A stretch of 64,000 nucleotides of DNA from Thinopyrum elongatum (taxonomy: Eukaryota > Streptophyta > Magnoliopsida > Poales > Poaceae), in NCBI GenBank assembly GCA_011799875.1, contig CM022300.1, positions 236,666,807-236,730,806 of the forward strand, in the 5' to 3' direction. This document shows positions 43,701 through 55,870 of this stretch, one piece after another. The stretch's first letter is position 1. Each line of letters opens with the position of its first letter. The translations under genes were made by a program, and so were the position numbers. The notes beneath the pieces were generated by a model. The model was not told the origin of the DNA. It was given only the letters and a program-made list of their open reading frames with translations, and searched no databases.

Positions 43701-44730
43701 CTATTTGCGGTGAAAGTTTGCGGGCTCCCATGATGGAGAATGGGTTCGAACCCGTTTGCTGTTGTCGCCGTCCTTTACGGCGGGTCGGCATCCGGGCCTA
43801 TATGGGCCGGTGTTATATTCGGCCGCTAGGGCCGCAGTGTGTTCTTCGGTTCGAAGTGAGCGTTCGGTGTTGCCGTTGATAGTTATGACCCCTGAAGGGC
43901 CCGGCATCTTCAGCTTGAGGTACGCATAATGCGGGACGGCATTGAATTTGGCGAACGCTGTTCGACCGAGGAGGGCGTGATAGCCGCTGCGAAAAGGTGC
44001 AATGTCGAAGATCAAGTCTTCGCTCCGAAAGTTATCCGGGGATCCGAACACTATTTCGAGTGTTACGGTGCCCGTGCAGCGGGCCTCCACTCCTGGAATG
44101 ACTCCTTTGAAAGTGGTATTACTGGGTTTGATCCTTGACGGGTCGATCCCCATTTTCCGCACTGTATCTTCATATATCAGATTCAGGCTGCTACCTCCGT
44201 CCATTAGGACTCTAGTGAGATGGAATCCGTCGATGATGGGGTCTAGCACTAGGGCTGCGGACCCTCCGTGGCGTATGCTGGTGGGGTGGTCCATGCGATC
44301 GAACATGATCGGGCAGGCTGACCGTGGATTGAACTTCGGCGCTACAGGCTCGACGGAGTATACGTCCCGTAGCGCTCGCTTCCTCTCCTTCTTCGGTATG
44401 TGGGTTGCATAGATCATATTCACCGTCTTGACTTCGGAAGGGAAGGGCTTTTGGCCTCCATTATTCGGCCTGCGGGGCTCGTCATCGTCCTTGCTGCGTG
44501 GGCTCTTGCCCAAGTCTTCGGCGTTGAGCTTGCCGACCTGCTTTATCACCCAACAGTTATGGTTGGAGTGGTTAGCAGGCTTTTCGGACGTGCCATGGAT
44601 CTAGCAGGGCCTGTCCAGAACTGTATCTAGCCTGGACGGGCCGTCGCTATTGCCTTTAGGGGCCTTTTTGTGCTGTCCGGACTTTGGGTTTCGGAATCCG
44701 GCATTTACTGCCGTTTCCTCGCCTTTGCTA
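43701..44730 (-). pseudogene. Tat2 protease
   Basis: The frame runs from KTVNMIYATHIPKKERKRAL through MFDRMDHPTSIRHGGSAALV to the active-site segment RVLMDGGSSLNLIY, then GYHALLGRTAFAKFNAVPHY and MPGPSGVITINGN, and stops at 43,701 (WEPANFHRK). The protease domain itself is open. No pol follows, only spacer. Confidence 0.75.
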
Positions 44731-47374
44731 TCATTGTGGCGATGTTTGTTCTTGCTGCGTTGTGGCTTTCCGTTTTTTGTGCCGGACTTCAGAAGTACCA
44801 GGGGTATCGGGATTGGTGGTTTTACGAGCAAGCCAACTGTCCTCGCCTGCGCAAAAGCGGCTCATGAGTGAAGTAAGGGCTGCCATGGTTCGTGGTTTAT
44901 CCTGGCCGAGCTGCCTTATGAGCCATTCATCCCTGACACTATGCTTGAAGGTGGCCAAGGCTTCAGCGTCCGGACAATCGACAATCTGGCTTTTCTTGGC
45001 GTCCAGAACTATCGGGAAGATTCTCCGGGTTGTTGCATAATGCGATTTAGGTCGTCGGCGTCCGGTGGCCGGACATAGGTGCCCTGAAAGTTTGCTCGAA
45101 AAGCATCCTCCAGCTCTTCCCAACAACCTATAGAGTCTTCTGGGAGGATGTTCAACCAGTGCCGAGCTGGGCCTTTGAGCTTTAGCGGCAAATATTTAAT
45201 GGCGTGGAGGTCATCTCCTCGTGCCATGTGAATGTGGAGGAGGAAATCCTCTATCCATACGGCTGGATCCGTGGTTCCATCGTATGATTCAATGTTCACA
45301 GGTTTGAAGCCTTCCGGGAATTGATGTTGCATTACCCTCTCTGTGAAGCATAAGGGCTGTGCGGCGCCCCTGGCTCGGGCTATGTCGCGTCGGAGGTCTT
45401 CGGTCCTCCGAATCTGCTGCTGTTCCCGGATTCTATCGTTTCGGTTTGCCCGATCATAGTATGCTTCCTGGTACGTGGGCGAGTCTTGCCTGGGTCCGTA
45501 AATGGACCTGGTGCGACCTCCCCTGGCGTCTAGGTCATGGCGAAGATTGTACTCGTAAGTGGGCTACGCTTGATCCTTGCCGTAACGGCGAGGTGGGGCG
45601 GCTGGGCGTTCGGCCTCGTCAGCTTCTCTGTCCCATCCTCTAGGGGGACGGTCCGACTGTTCGGCTCGTGTATATGTTGGACGTGTTGGCTCTAAGGCTT
45701 CATCGTCGAATTGGGGTAGCAATTTTCACTTAGGATAGCTCTTAACTTGCTATTCGTGGCCGTACCCCTCTTCGGCGGCTAGGACTTTGGTCCATCGATC
45801 ATTGAGGGTGCCTTGTTCGGCCTTGATTTTGCGCTTTTGTTTCTTCAGGCTGCGAGCAGTGGCTAAAAGCCTCCGTTTGAACAGTTCCTGCTCTAGCCCG
45901 TCTTCGGGGACGATGAAATCATCCTCCCCGAGACTGGCCTCCTCTTCAGAGAGTGGGAGGTAATTGCTGTCTTCGGAGTCATCACGGCCTTCTGGACTGA
46001 GCGGGTCCTCCTGCCCTGCAGGGTCATCCTGGTGATGCTCGTTGGCTGCGGCTTCGGCGGGGTCATCCGTATTATTCTCGGTGCAGTTCTCTGCCAGATC
46101 TATGTTGCTCGTATGGCTTCGGCGTGGTTTTGACCGGCAGTGTTGTTTTCGTCGTTTGGGAGGCTCATCTCTGGGCTTGCCTCTATCCTGATTGGGGGTG
46201 CCGTCGCTGTCTTTGGGGGTGTCCACCATGTAAATATCGTAGGTGGACGTGGCCGTCCAGCGACCGGTGATGGGGGGACCGACCTCAGTGTTAGCCGCGG
46301 TTACGTCCTCCACATCCATGTATTCAGCATTCTCCGAATTGTAGTCTAACATATCAGTTAAATCATCGATGGTTGCTACCAAATGGGTGGTGGGTGGGGT
46401 GCAAAATTCCCTGTCGAACGCCTCGAAGGGTTGGCTATTGAAGGCGGAGGGCAGGTTCTCTTGGATGGTCATTTTCTGAATCCGGTCCAGCGCCTCGTTC
46501 AACATGTCGAGGGTTACCGGGCTTGAGGGCTCTGGGCCAGACCTTGTGGTGAAGAAGCAGAGGTCGGTCTGTGACTCAACCAATCCTTGGCTCCGGACAG
46601 CCCTATCTTCAGGATTCAGGACCGAAACCTCGCGAGGCACCGGATTGTCTTCAGAAACTTAGGGTGTACTTTGACCCTCCTGTGCACCTTCCATGCCGAT
46701 GTTTGAGGTTGGGTCGTTTTGGGCCGGGGATGACCCCTGGCCACTATTCGCCGACTCGGGGTGTGGGCTCGAAGCCAGCAGGGTATTGTGGGGGAGGAGC
46801 TCGGCTGAGATCGAATCTTGGCCTCTGAACTCTGGTTCTGCCTCGAGGGCCGGGGATAAATCCTCCGGCAATGTAGGTTCAGTTGATAGTGGGGTGAGGT
46901 CTCCTCTCTCGAGGAGTCCTTCCTGGATCAAAGCCGTTGGGTAGACTGGCACCGATTCGCAGATTGGATCGGAGGTGTAAGCCGGAGTAGGCTCGGCAAG
47001 GCCCGCGGGGGTGGTGAATCCAGTGAAAACCAGATCCCCCCCGCGTGTCAGTGATGTACTCCAGATTGCCGAATCGAATCCGGTGTTCGAGAGCGAAGTT
47101 GTCGACCTGACCAAGATGGCTGGTCGGATAGGCGTGTAGCACGATGCTGCCAAAAGTGAAGAGTTGTCCAGGGATGAAGAGGTCCATGGAACTGATGTCC
47201 TCTCCAAGGACTAAACGAGCCATCGATCCTTTCGACGATCCAATCAGCGGAACTCTCAATGAAAGCACAAAGATAAAAAGTTCCATGGAGATTTTTGGCC
47301 AAGCTGGGTTGCCTCCGAGCCTTAATGTGGGCACGGGTGACCGAATTAAGGATCGATATCCGGAGTAAAATCAC
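44731..47374 (-). pseudogene. Tat2 gag, interrupted by stops and frameshifts
   Basis: Minus-strand segments in order: N-terminal part (DISSMDLFIPGQLFTFGSIV, about 47,330-46,879, shifting frame), an acidic middle (47,207-45,750, with EEEASLGEDDFIVPEDG and RRLLATARSLKKQKRKIKAE), and the capsid-like core (45,332-45,009, ESYDGTTDPAVWIEDFLLHI, ARHWLNILPEDS, FRANFQGTYVRPPDADDLN). The continuation at 45,126-44,731 is in another frame (DECPDAEALATFKHSVRDEW-like). Stops fall near 46,657, 45,748 and 45,600. It cannot make a full protein. Confidence 0.72.
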
Positions 47375-49080
47375 AAATTATGTGTAGTGATTCTATGTAT
47401 CCAAGTACTCTACATCATTAATGCTCGGATTTGCATTGTACAAAACTTTGTTGAACGACCATCAGCTTCAACCTCCTTGGTCAGTAGCCGGGGAGTGTTT
47501 GTCCTACTTTATAAAGCCTTTATGAGGGCAAAGATTTACGGCAAACAAGGCAATCCGGTCATATGGTTTTATAAACAAAGGTACGCGGAGAGATATGTTC
47601 TATTACTTTGTAACGTAAGAAACATCTTCCAAAGAAAATAGTCCCACTATCAGTTCCTTTCTTTGGGTTGTCATGCTGACCATGATCATGAAACCTCACC
47701 TCTGGTGAATGTGGGAGGAAAATAGTGAGGATTTAGTTTGGGGAAAATTCCCAAACTCTATGGTCTAATGAACCAAAATTTTCACTTCCGTCATCGCTGA
47801 CCAATTATATCCTTTAAGATGGCTAGCTTTCGGCTTCACCTAGTTGAGGTACTAACCCGAATGACCCGGTAGTAACAATCACAGAGGTGCTCCCTTTACC
47901 GCCTACCCGAACAATCGGGAACGTAGGGTAAGCACAAGAGCCAGGCAACCCAGCTTGGCCAAAAATCTTAAGTGAAATTGATGCATATTTATGGCTGTAT
48001 AACGATAATTACGGAAGGCAACACACATATATTGAATACAAACGCTGATGATATATATTTTTATTTTGACTCCGTTGTGACCGTTTTATAATCTGAAAGT
48101 GGCCCATCGTCGGCTTCTACCCCTTTGTAGATGCTACGCAGGGTGTTTCCGTACTAACAAGACAACCCTTAGCCGACGTCTCGGTGCCCAGAGGCGGTTG
48201 TGTTAGCGGAAACAAGGCAATCAGATATCTAGGCTTTATAACTTTCACTTAGTCATAGGAGCTTAAAGTTGGGAGGCCAGTTACCAGCCCCCGGTTAGTG
48301 TTCGGCACTGACCGAAGTCTAGCCATCAACACTTCGGCCAATATTATGAAAGGCCCATCGTTTAACACGGGGTAATCGCTATCGATCTATAGTTTGACAC
48401 CGTCATCGGATCGCTGACCAGTTTACGCCCATTGTGACAGTCAGTTTTCGGCTTTCTCCACTGAGGCGCTTAAGCATTCGAGCTCGAAGCACAATCGCAG
48501 TGGTTCTCCCTTTGCACACCCAGCCGAACAAAGTGGAACGTAGGAGGCAAGGACGAGAGCCGGGCAACCCAACTATGGACCGAAGACACAATTCGAAACT
48601 AATGCATATAATGCAATATCCGAGAATGTTTTGTTGAGGAGTCCATGGAGTACCTTGGATTTTGGTGGGTTTGGCTCTAGTCGTAATCCGCGTTGATATT
48701 GCTGAAGCTTTAAAGGTGTCCGACATCGTACTGTGAGACTTATGCTGAAAACACACAACTAGGTTAAAAGTGCCATAAGCATGGAAAACCAAAAAACTTT
48801 AGTAAAAACTTTACGTCTGAACTAAAACAAGTTTTTTGTGCCAATCCGAAATTGGTCTTAATTTTTTTTTGTGCTTCTGTCGTGCTTTAACATGACACAT
48901 CCGATCTCTAAACTACAAGTAGCTCAGCCTTCGGTTTCAACCTCCTTATCCCAAAGGCGGAGTGCTTCTCCGAGGCCAGTTTAGTGAACTAAACTCAAGC
49001 GGCATTAGAGAGAAGCCAGGCTATCCAGCTATTGACCATACACTCGCGTGGAAAAGGAGTGGTAGAAAAAGACTTTGCAA
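47375..49080. other. Tat2 leader spacer with repeat block copy 2
   Basis: Non-coding. About 48,065-48,630 repeats 42,545-43,110 in the same orientation. Shorter relatives are at 47,760-47,985 (GGTGCTCCCTTTACCGCC...GAGCCAGGCAACCCAGC) and 48,925-49,040. Confidence 0.65.
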
Positions 49081-51491
49081 CGACTGAGAAGAAAAACATT
49101 CATTATAAAATGGCTCGTATAAATTTAAGAGCCCCCAGTTAACACAGGCAAAGAAAAGTGGTTTTTAATGAACCTCGTTTTTGACAAACATATTTTAACA
49201 TAAATATAATGTTTGGTCGAACCGAACAGAGATTAAAGTTTGAAGAGGTTGAGCATGAAAGCGACTTAGCTGGTTAATGTGCTCGGTGTAGATGATGCAG
49301 GCCGAGCTTGCGGAGGGTCGAGGTCCCAGCCCCCAAGCCGGTCCCGAGGTGCCCAAGCAAAGAGCTCGGCTTGACAAAGTGGCGACGTAGCGCGGTTGAT
49401 GTGTTGAGGAGAAGCCCCCGGTCTAGTCGAGCTGACGAAGCTGGTCGGCCGGTGATGCCGAAGTCACTGGAGTAGGTTTGATGAAGAGATGGCAAAGCCC
49501 CAGGTCCAGCCGAGATGATGCGGTAGGTTGGTAAGGCGATGACGGAAACCCTACGTCAGCACATCGGTACGCCGAGGTGACAGTGCTGCCCGACCCGAAT
49601 CATTTACCTATGCACAGGAAATAGTGCAAGCCAGAGATAATAATAATAATAAATTTAAAAAGTTGTTGCATAATTAATAATTTACGCAAAGTGAGTAAGA
49701 AAAGAAATATGGCCTTTGCACCGAACACTAGACGAGGTAGAGCTCTCTCAGCGATGCCGAAGTCCCTAAGGCAACCGAACATGTCGGTATGGCAATTCGA
49801 CCAACAAGGTGATCGCGTGAGCCAATTTATGCCGCTTGGGACGACGACATTCGCTTGCCGAGGTGGCGGCATAGCACTACCACTATTAATTTTCCTGCAT
49901 ACATAAAGTAGCGCAGGATGAAAATAAAATAAACAATCCTTTATATAATTTGTTTATGCAAGATAAATATTTTAAGAAATATGGCCTGGGCACCGGAGTC
50001 GCATCGGCAGCGTGATGGAGCAGCGACGTATAGACGTTCACACCGGTCGGCTGACTGATGTGACGGCATGACACAGTCACAATAGATTTTTCTATGTCCC
50101 CGACCAGGAGACGGTCAGGGAGAAACCGGCCAGATCGACGCCATGTACGAGCGTCGGTACAATTTCTCTGCAAAATTAATGCAGTACAAAAGAATAGAAA
50201 ATAATTTGTGTGTAATAATTTTATGTGCTAAACAAATGGCCAAGAAAAATAAAAACCTAGCGGTGATGACCACAGCAGACCGAAGCAGATAAACTAAAAA
50301 TCGATCTGGGCCAGTAACCAGATAACTTTGTCCTTGATCTTTTTAGGAGGATTCACCAATACATGAGATAGCAGTACTAGCAATTGAATTACTAGAATTT
50401 CATTGATTGGACCTCGTGTGCAGTGCTGCTGATTGGACCTCGTGTGCAGTGCTGCAACACTAGTACTCAATGGGGTTAGTAGTACTGTTAGTCTATGCAC
50501 CTTTCCAGCAAAAAGTAAAAGATGACAGCGCAAATACTAGATGAAAAATAAAGAGAAGGAAGAAGAGCTTCCCTGATGCTTTTGACTTCAGCGGTCATCA
50601 CATGAAAAAAAAATTTAGTTCCTGGCGCCTTGCGTGTGCACCTTGTCCCTTCCAATCGATCTAATCGCAACGTTATTTCTGTGCACATCGGCTTACCTTT
50701 GATGCTAGGGTCTGGCGGAGATTGTCCCGAGCTTGATTCAAGCCATCACTGGAATTCTTCCTAAGCTTGATCGACGAGTTCGGAATCGACGCAGATGAAC
50801 TTGCCCATTGGACCACATCGATCATCTAGCAGGACCATTGTCGGAAGATATCTCTCTACAAGGAGTTTGCAACAATAAAAAATCAAACATTAATTTTGGT
50901 CGTTCATGTGACCTAGTAAAGCAAAGCCAAGATGCACTATTCATTACTCAAAAACTGTGCTATGCTCGGACTACTAGTATTAACTGAGGAAATCCATTAG
51001 CTTTCCCGATGGTTCACGTGGAGAGAAACTTGCCAGTCCGTGATTTGCTGTTTTCAGACGTTCGCTGACATAGAGCATCGTCTCGAACCGTGTGTTGCTG
51101 GACAATCTAGTGTCCAATTCACCTCGTGTGTAGCTACCTCGGCCACCAGCCGAGGTGCTTCATTCATCGCACGTAGCCCATGATCCCGGGGGCCCACCTC
51201 AGCCAGGAAATTACACGCGATTGTTGCTGCGACCATGCGCCTTGGCGCTCGCGGCCAGCTCGGGTTAGGGCATCGTCAGACACCACGTGTGGCGGCCACC
51301 ATCCGAGTTCATTAAAAGATCGATCTTAAAGAATCCAGCGAACAAAAAATATGCCCGTGGACAGCGACAGCTTTGCCAAGAACATAATTTATATGAAACC
51401 AATCTAACTGAAAAAATATCACCTGATCGTTGATTTTGATTCCCATTGGACCGCGACGAACACCTAGCAGGCTCTCAATGAAATCACCAAT
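49081..51491. other. Tat2 leader: three-unit spacer array and 5' internal edge
   Basis: Landmarks of the form TTTCCTGCATACATAAAGTA...GCAGGATG recur about every 280 bp, at 49,605, 49,885 and 50,167, indicating three diverged units. A 26-bp tandem pair starting TGATTGGACCTCGTGTGCAG is at 50,404-50,455. The right edge, 51,491, is the base just inside the 5' LTR of Tat2. No gene is seen. Confidence 0.5.
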
Positions 51492-51539
51492 GTCGGTGTC
51501 AAAACTAGTAGACCTCGGGGTAGGGGGCCCCGAGCTATG
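51492..51539 (-). repeat. 5' LTR of Tat2, left piece
   Basis: TGTCGGTGTCAAAACTAGTA to GAGCTATG matches the first 48 bp of the LTR at 38,243. The copia element interrupts it here and the LTR resumes at 60,720. The last five bases, CTATG, are the copia target duplication. Confidence 0.85.
51535..51539. repeat. Left target duplication of the copia element (CTATG)
   Basis: CTATG at 51535-51539 is repeated exactly at 60715-60719, directly after the copia 3' LTR. Confidence 0.9.
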
Positions 51540-53152
51540 TGAAAGCACAAGTGCTCCCTGTGAAAGCACAAGTGCTCCCTGGGTGATTTTGGTAATTAAT
51601 GTCAACATATCTCTTGTTGGACTAATTTCTTTATCTAGTATATTTCAGAAAGTTCAACAATGGCGTGGCATGGACAAGAGGATGTGGAGCCTCTTCAAGA
51701 TGCTAAGGACAAAGATTGGCAAAAGCTCAAGACTCTTCATTTCTATTTTTAGTGATCCAAGATCACATTGAGTCCATAGGAAAAGCCAATACTATTAAAA
51801 CGGGATGAGGTGTTGCTTAATGGTCTACTTGCTCAAAGTGCTTAGTGATATGCTCCAAATCCCTCATCCACTTTCTCAATTCCAAATATGTCCTAAACCT
51901 AAAGTCAAACTCGGCCCCACCGATTTGATCTATCCGGCGCCACCGAGTTCCTTTGACATAGCCACTGCCAGAAACCCTAATCAGTTCGGTCTCACCGATG
52001 GGATCTCGGTCTCACCGAGATGGGCTTGCAAACTCTCTGTTTCCCTTTCGTAACGTTTTGGTCTCACCGAGATGAGCGATTGGTCCCACCGAGTTTGCCC
52101 GACCAACTCTCTGTTTGCTTATTACTAAAATCAGTCTCACCGAGTTTGTGTAATCGGTCAAACCGAGATGAGGTTTTACCCTAACCCTAGCACATCGGTC
52201 CCACCGAGTTGATCATATCGGTCCCACCAAAAAACCTAACATTCACATTTTGAACTTAATCGGTCTCACCGAGTTCACCTATTCGGTCTGACCGAGTTTG
52301 CTCAAATGTGTGTAACGGTTAGATTTTGTGTGGAGGCTATATATACCCCTCCACCCTCCTCTTCATTTGAGAGAGAGCCATCAGAACATGCCTACACTTC
52401 CACTACTCATTTTCTGAGAGAGAACTACCTACTCATGTGTTGAGACCAAGATATTCCAATCCTACCACAAGAATCTTGATCTCTAGCCTTCCCCAAATTG
52501 CTTTCCACTCAAATCATCTTTCCACCATAGCCAAATCTGTGAGAGAGAGTTGAGTGTTGGGGAGACTATCATTTGAAGCATAAGAGCTAGGAGTTCATCA
52601 TCAACACACCGTTTATTACCTTTTTGAGAGTGGTGTCTCCTAGATTGGTTAGGTGTCACTTGGGAGCCTCCGTCAAGATTGTGGAGTTGAACCAAGGAGT
52701 TTGTAAGGGCAAGGAGATCGCCTACTTCGTGAAGATCTATCCGAGTGAGGCAAGTCCTTCGTGGGCGATGGCCATGGTGGGATAGACAAGGTTGCTTCTT
52801 CGTGGACCCTTCATGGGTGGAGCCCTCCGTGGACTCGCGCAACCATTACCATTCGTGGGTTGAAGTCTCTATCAACGTGGATGTATGATAGCACCACCTA
52901 TCGGAACCACGCAAAAAATCTCCGTGTCTCCAATTGTGTTTGCACACTCCAATCCCATCCCTTTACTTTCTTGCAAATTGCATGCTTTACTTCCCGCTGC
53001 TCATATACTCTTGTCATGCTTGCTTGAAATGTATTGTGAATGCTTAAACTTGTTCTAAAACTCCACCTCAACTTGAAGAACTAAAAAACTGCTACTTTTG
53101 CTTGTTGAGGGTCTAATCACCCCCCTCTAGACCCCTCTTCTCAATCCTTTCA
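51540..53152 (+). repeat. 5' LTR of the copia element
   Basis: It begins with a 21-bp sequence TGAAAGCACAAGTGCTCCCT repeated twice in tandem. U3 carries about twelve imperfect palindromes of the type TCGGTCTCACCGAG (51,916-52,300). A TATA box, CTATATATACC at 52,338, is followed by a C-rich initiator-like tract. It ends CTTTCA. Confidence 0.9.
52338..52348 (+). promoter_or_regulatory. TATA box of the copia 5' LTR
   Basis: CTATATATACC lies within GGAGGCTATATATACCCCTC, after the palindrome array, with a CCTCCACCCTCC tract and GAGAGAGAGCC leader downstream. The 3' LTR has the same at about 59,898. Confidence 0.65.
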
Positions 53153-53154
53153 AT

Positions 53155-53172
53155 TGGTATCAGAGCATTGGT
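53155..53172 (+). promoter_or_regulatory. Primer-binding site of the copia element
   Basis: TTGGTATCAGAGCATTGG starts two bases after the LTR. TGGTATCAGAGC is the standard match to the 3' end of plant initiator tRNA-Met used by copia elements. Confidence 0.9.
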
Positions 53173-53207
53173 CTCCATTGCTTTGGTTTAATCACCATTG
53201 GAGGAAG

Positions 53208-53909
53208 ATGGATGAGTCTATGATTGGGAGTATTAGACGTGGAGTACCTTTACTTGATGGAGAGTTCTATCATGCTTGGAAAAATGAGATGCTTGAGATT
53301 TTCAATGAATATCACTTGAACAAGTATATTACTACTCCTTGTGCGGCTCCTATTGATCCTTTGTATCCTACCCCCGATGAGTCTCTTGACATGATCTGCA
53401 ATCTTAGAACTGTTAATCTTATCATTAGAGGATTGCCTAGAAACTTGATTGCTTGCTTACCTACTCTTGAATGTGCCTACACTATATGGAGATATCTCGA
53501 GAAACGCTTTCCAAACTATTCCTTGAAAAATCTAGATGAGATTCTTCAAAAGTCCATTGCTTTAAGTAAGGTGAATTCTAGTGATCCTAAGTTTGGTGAT
53601 TGTCTATTTGAGCTTCGTGATCTCATGAGTGCCAAAGGTGATGCTGGAATCATTAGTGACATCATCTCTCAAGTTATTAGAATTCATAAATATGAACATT
53701 GTCATGGTCATAAATCTAATGAATTGCCTTCTCTAGGTAATGATCATTCATATGATGATGATGTTGAACATGGATATTATGATGAGGATGATGATAGTGA
53801 CTATGATCTTGATGAGTCTATGAGACACTTTGGTCTTATGGCTAACCTTCGCGGCTACATGGCTGGAGAAAGGAATGGGTTCTTGATAGTGGATGTACCG
53901 ACCACATGA
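53208..53909 (+). pseudogene. Copia gag, internally deleted
   Basis: It starts at ATG 53208 (MDESMIGSIRRGVPLLDG) and follows the UBN2-type gag pattern (YHAWKNEMLEIFNEYHLNKY, TIWRYLEKRFPNYSLKNLDE). An acidic stretch (YDDDVEHGYYDEDDDSD) follows. It then runs abruptly into sequence that, in another frame, is the protease active site. No CCHC zinc knuckle exists between them, so the gag C-terminus has been deleted. About 234 codons, clearly shorter than usual for the lineage. Confidence 0.8.
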
Positions 53910-55870
53910 CCGGAGACAAGGATATGTTTCGTGAGCTTGCTGAAAACGACGGCCCTCGAAAGTATGTCACTTTTGGTTATAACTCAAAGGGTAAGGTGGT
54001 TGGCCTTGGTAAGGTGGCCATCTCACATGACAGCTCCATCCAAAATGTTATGCTTGTCGAATCGCTTGGCTACAATCTACTTTCAGTATCTAGACTAGCC
54101 GATTTCGGTCTCAATGTTCTATTCACTGAAGTAGATTGCCAAGTGTTTCGAAGAAATAATCATAATATGGTCTTTACCTGTATACGTAGAGGTGATCTTC
54201 ACATTGTTGACTTCACTAAAAGAGCTCAACCTAGAACTTGCTTTATTGCTAAATCTTCTAAAGGTTGGTTGTGGCATAGAAGGTTAGGTCATGTGGGAAT
54301 GCGAAATCTTGATAAGCTTATTAAAGGTGATCACATCCTTGGTGTTAAAGATGTTATATTTGACAAGGATAGACATTGCAGTGCTTGTCAAGCAGGAAAA
54401 CAAGTTGGAGGAAGTCATCCCGTGAAAAACATCATGACCACGAGAAGACCGCTTGAGCTACTTAATATGGATCTTTTTGGTCCCAATGCCTACAAGAGTC
54501 TCGGTGGTAACTTGTTTGGTTTGGTCATTGTTGATGATTTTTCCAGATTTACGTGGGTGTTCTTTCTTGATGATAAATCGCAGGTCCAAAAGATCTTCAA
54601 GAACTTTGCTAGGAAGGCCCAAAATCAATTTGAAGTGAAGATCAAGAAGGTTCGCAGCGACAACGGAACGGAGTTCAAGAACGCAAATGTGGATACCTTT
54701 CTTGATGAAGAAGGGATTTCACATGAGTTCTCGGCTACGTATACACCTCAACAAAATGGAGTTGTTGAGAGGAAGAACCGGACACTCATTGAGATGGCAA
54801 GAACGATGCTTGATGAATACAAGATGCCAAAACACTTTTGGGCGGAAGCGGTTGAGACAGCTTGTCATGCAACAAACCGACTATATCTTCACAAGCTACT
54901 CGGCAAGACGGCATACGAGCTTCTCCCCGGTAACAAACCCCAAGTTGGATACTTTTGAGTATTTGGCTCAAAGTGCTACATTCTTGATAAGCATCGTCGT
55001 TCGAAATTTGTGCCTAAATCTCATGAAGGTTTCCTACTTGGTGATGGCTCAAACTCTCACACTTACCGTGTCTACAACAATTTCACCCGAAAGGTTGAAG
55101 AGACGGTAGATGTGAAGTTTGATGGATCTAACGGCTCGCAAGTAGAGCAATTGCCAATTGATGTAGGTGATAAAGATCCCTCGGAAGCAATACAAGACTT
55201 GTCTGTTGGCAAGATTCGCCCAACGGAGGTGAAGGAGAGTACCTCGTCCGTTCAAGTGGAAGCCTCATCTTCACGACAAGGTGAACCACAAGTTGACTTG
55301 GAGGCATCCACAAGTGGAACACGTCAAGATGAAGGAAACGAGGATGTACAACAAGATGAACCTCATCGACCTCCCTCTCCACCTCCACAAGAGAACCTCA
55401 ATGCCAACAACAATGAAGAAAGACAAGAGGAAGAACAAGATGATGAAGAGGATGTTCCACCCTGACCCAAACAAAAGTTCTCACGAGTTAGAGCAAGAGT
55501 TTCAAGAGATCATCCTGTTGAACAAATCTTCAATGATATTCAAACCGGGAGAATTACTCGCTCTAAGACTCGCTTAGCTAACTTTTGTGAACATTATTCA
55601 TTCATTTCTAACATTGAACCTATGAAGGTTTCAGAAGCTCTTGATGATCCGGATTGGGTGAACGCTATGCATGAAGAGCTACACAATTTCGAGAGGAATC
55701 AAGTGTGGACGCTTGTTGAAAACCTGATGAAAAGCACAATGTCATTGGAACCAAATGGGTGTTTCAGAATAAGCAAGATGAAGATGGACAAGTTGTACGC
55801 AACAAGGCCCGTCTCGTCGCCCAAGGTTACACTCAAGTCGAAGGTATGGACTATGGACATATGCCCCCGT
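53880..55870 (+). pseudogene. Copia pol, first half: protease, integrase and linker
   Basis: The protease active site WVLDSGCTDHMTGD begins at about 53,876. The integrase zinc module (HRRLGHVGMRNL...CSACQAGKQ) and core follow, with D (LNMDLFGP), D (RSDNGTEF) and E (GVVERKNRT). A TGA at 54956-54958 interrupts ...KPQVGYF before VFGSKCYI, and another TGA at about 55463 follows EEDVPP; both leave the frame unchanged. The linker is acidic (PPPQENLNANNNEERQEEEQ). RT begins in VSEALDDPDWVNAMHEELHN and then loses frame at about 55,720. Confidence 0.82.
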
